The translations under genes and the position numbers were made by a program. From Veillonellales bacterium (GTDB lineage: Bacteria; Bacillota; Negativicutes; JAAYSF01), in contig JBDKTO010000049.1 of the NCBI GenBank assembly GCA_039680175.1, positions 1 through 32,591 on the forward strand: a stretch of 32,591 bases of DNA. Direction: 5' to 3'. Shown here piece after piece: positions 31,749-32,591 of this stretch; within the stretch, counting starts at the first letter, position 1; the number at the start of each line of letters is the position of its first letter. The notes beneath the pieces are model-generated. The model did not search any database and was not told where the DNA came from. It saw only the letters and a program-made list of their open reading frames with translations.

Positions 31749-32447
31749 ATGAAAAAATTAGGTTTGGTCGGGGGGATGGGCCCGGAGTCTACTATCCTTT
31801 ATTATCATGACATTGTGTACGGCGTCCAGAAGAACGTCGGTGGCGGTTACTTCCCCAATTTAACCATTGAAAGCGTAAATGTATTTGAGGTTCTGAGATT
31901 ATGTCGGGAAGGAAAATTTAGTGAACTGGTGGACTACCTTATGCAGGCAATCAACAATTTGACTGCCTGCGGCGCTGAGTTTGCCGCTTTGTCAGCCAAC
32001 ACACCGCACATCGTATTCGACGAATTGAAGAAAAAATCCCCCATCCCGCTCGTAAGTATAATTGACACGGCCTGCAAGGAAGCAAAAAGACGGAATTTTA
32101 CAAAGCTGGGCTTGCTGGGAACGGTATTTACAATGACCGATGAGTTTTTCAAGGAGCCTTTTATCGACAGTGGAATCGAAATAATTATCCCAAAAGAGCA
32201 GGAGATGTCATTGATCAATGAGAAAATTTCCGGTGAGTTGGAGTTGGGAATTATAAAAGACGAAACGCTGCAGGCCTTCTTGAGAATTATCAAACGTATG
32301 GAACGTGAGGAAGGCATTCAGGCTATCATACTAGGCTGTACAGAACTTCCCTTAATCTTAAACGATGAGGTAACTCCCATCCCTTGTTTGGACACGATGA
32401 AAATCCATGTGCAGGCGCTGGTGGATACCATCACAGAACGATTATGA
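31749..32447 (+). CDS. Aspartate/glutamate racemase-family protein with Ala in place of the first catalytic Cys
   Basis: The 232-residue protein starts 'KKLGLVGGMGPESTILYY', the standard opening of the Asp/Glu racemase family, which moves the alpha proton of acidic amino acids without a cofactor. Two cysteines act as acid and base in most members. The second is present ('LGCTELPLIL', C197), but the first motif, normally CNT, reads 'LSANTPH' with Ala at 83. E. coli YgeA has Thr there and works mainly from the L side. So this enzyme may be one-sided, a different isomerase, or not a racemase. ATG 31749 has AAGGGAGGAG upstream. The next gene overlaps its stop (ATGA), suggesting coupled translation. 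Confidence 0.82.
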   Translation: MKKLGLVGGMGPESTILYYHDIVYGVQKNVGGGYFPNLTIESVNVFEVLRLCREGKFSELVDYLMQAINNLTACGAEFAALSANTPHIVFDELKKKSPIPLVSIIDTACKEAKRRNFTKLGLLGTVFTMTDEFFKEPFIDSGIEIIIPKEQEMSLINEKISGELELGIIKDETLQAFLRIIKRMEREEGIQAIILGCTELPLILNDEVTPIPCLDTMKIHVQALVDTITERL

Positions 32448-32591
32448 AGGCAATCGCCTATCAAAAATTACGGCAATTAGTGTTAGAAGGTAATTGGCAT
32501 ATGGACAGCCTAAAAGTGATAAGACGATTTGATCTAAAAAAAGCTGGAATTTGTTCCGCAGTGGCGCGGACTGCTAATATCATCGTTCATC
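32444..32591 (+). CDS. Start of an unidentified gene, cut by the window end
   Basis: An ATG overlaps the racemase stop (ATGA) and the frame stays open for 49 codons to the window edge ('MKAIAYQKLRQLVLEGNWHM...'). A second in-frame ATG at 32501 follows AGAAGG and could be the true start. The visible residues are basic and lack a signal peptide; I recognise no family. The overlap suggests one operon with the racemase-like gene. Confidence 0.45.
   Translation, partial: MKAIAYQKLRQLVLEGNWHMDSLKVIRRFDLKKAGICSAVARTANIIVH

Overview
The window looks like accessory DNA of an anaerobic Firmicute. I infer a diderm Negativicute of the Sporomusa/Pelosinus kind, from four things: strong AGGAGG-type ribosome binding sites, Dcu-type anaerobic C4-dicarboxylate carriers, an AgrC-like kinase, and an apolipoprotein N-acyltransferase (Lnt)-like gene, an enzyme expected mainly where there is an outer membrane. 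No taxonomic marker gene is present, so this is inference.

The backbone of the window is a series of same-orientation repeats in the spacers (3282-3515, 7708-7797, 10934-11030, 16192-16505, 16831-16900, 20866-21110, 22674-22698, 28353-28470). A full unit has a roughly 150-base AT-rich left arm, then the 3' half of a tRNA-Arg(CCU) gene (anticodon loop, T arm, acceptor strand and CCA), then a strong terminator, then an 'aagcagttttgtatgcta' tail. No 5' tRNA half is present in any copy. The best reading is a set of attachment-site relics left by integrations stacking up at one tRNA-Arg gene, so the genes between them behave as cassettes. Short 'ggggacagg/ggggacgg' remnants lie next to the repeats and at the ends of truncated genes.

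Layout. 1-1810: remnant of a transposon with a 5'-truncated DDE transposase and an ExeA/TniB-like ATPase. 1944-3212: Lnt-like gene. 3926-6352: very AT-rich SIR2 plus P-loop ATPase gene, a probable anti-phage protein. 6388-7707: intact IS256-family element. 7995-9521: AgrC-like histidine kinase with a broken response regulator. 9909-10466: guanylate-kinase-like gene. 10558-10870: HD-hydrolase ghost. 11213-15883: LysR regulator, an unrecognised sensory-like protein, an M20 carbamoylase/amidohydrolase and a DcuC carrier. 16901-20840: LysR, DcuA/B carrier, threonine-synthase-like PLP enzyme and RidA. 21334-22353: alpha/beta hydrolase. 22402-22608: MocR-type ghost. 22867-24967: LysR and MFS exporter. 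25026-26088: MarR and GNAT genes under a promoter embedded in a long palindrome. 26107-28215: clostripain-like protease divergent from a glycine-rich protein. 28572-30463: EamA permease divergent from LysR. 30749-31638: decayed 3' end of a group II intron. 31749-32591: aspartate/glutamate racemase-like gene overlapping the start of a further gene.

Functionally the cassettes share a pattern: one regulator, one transporter and one or two small-molecule enzymes, several with an aspartate/C4-dicarboxylate flavour (carbamoylase, DcuC, DcuA/B, PLP enzyme plus RidA, aspartate racemase-like protein). One cassette is defensive. The most interesting large-scale signal is the tRNA-derived repeat framework. 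The most interesting single sites are the MarR promoter-palindrome, the overlapping perfect hairpins at 7812-7905, and the SIR2-ATPase gene.
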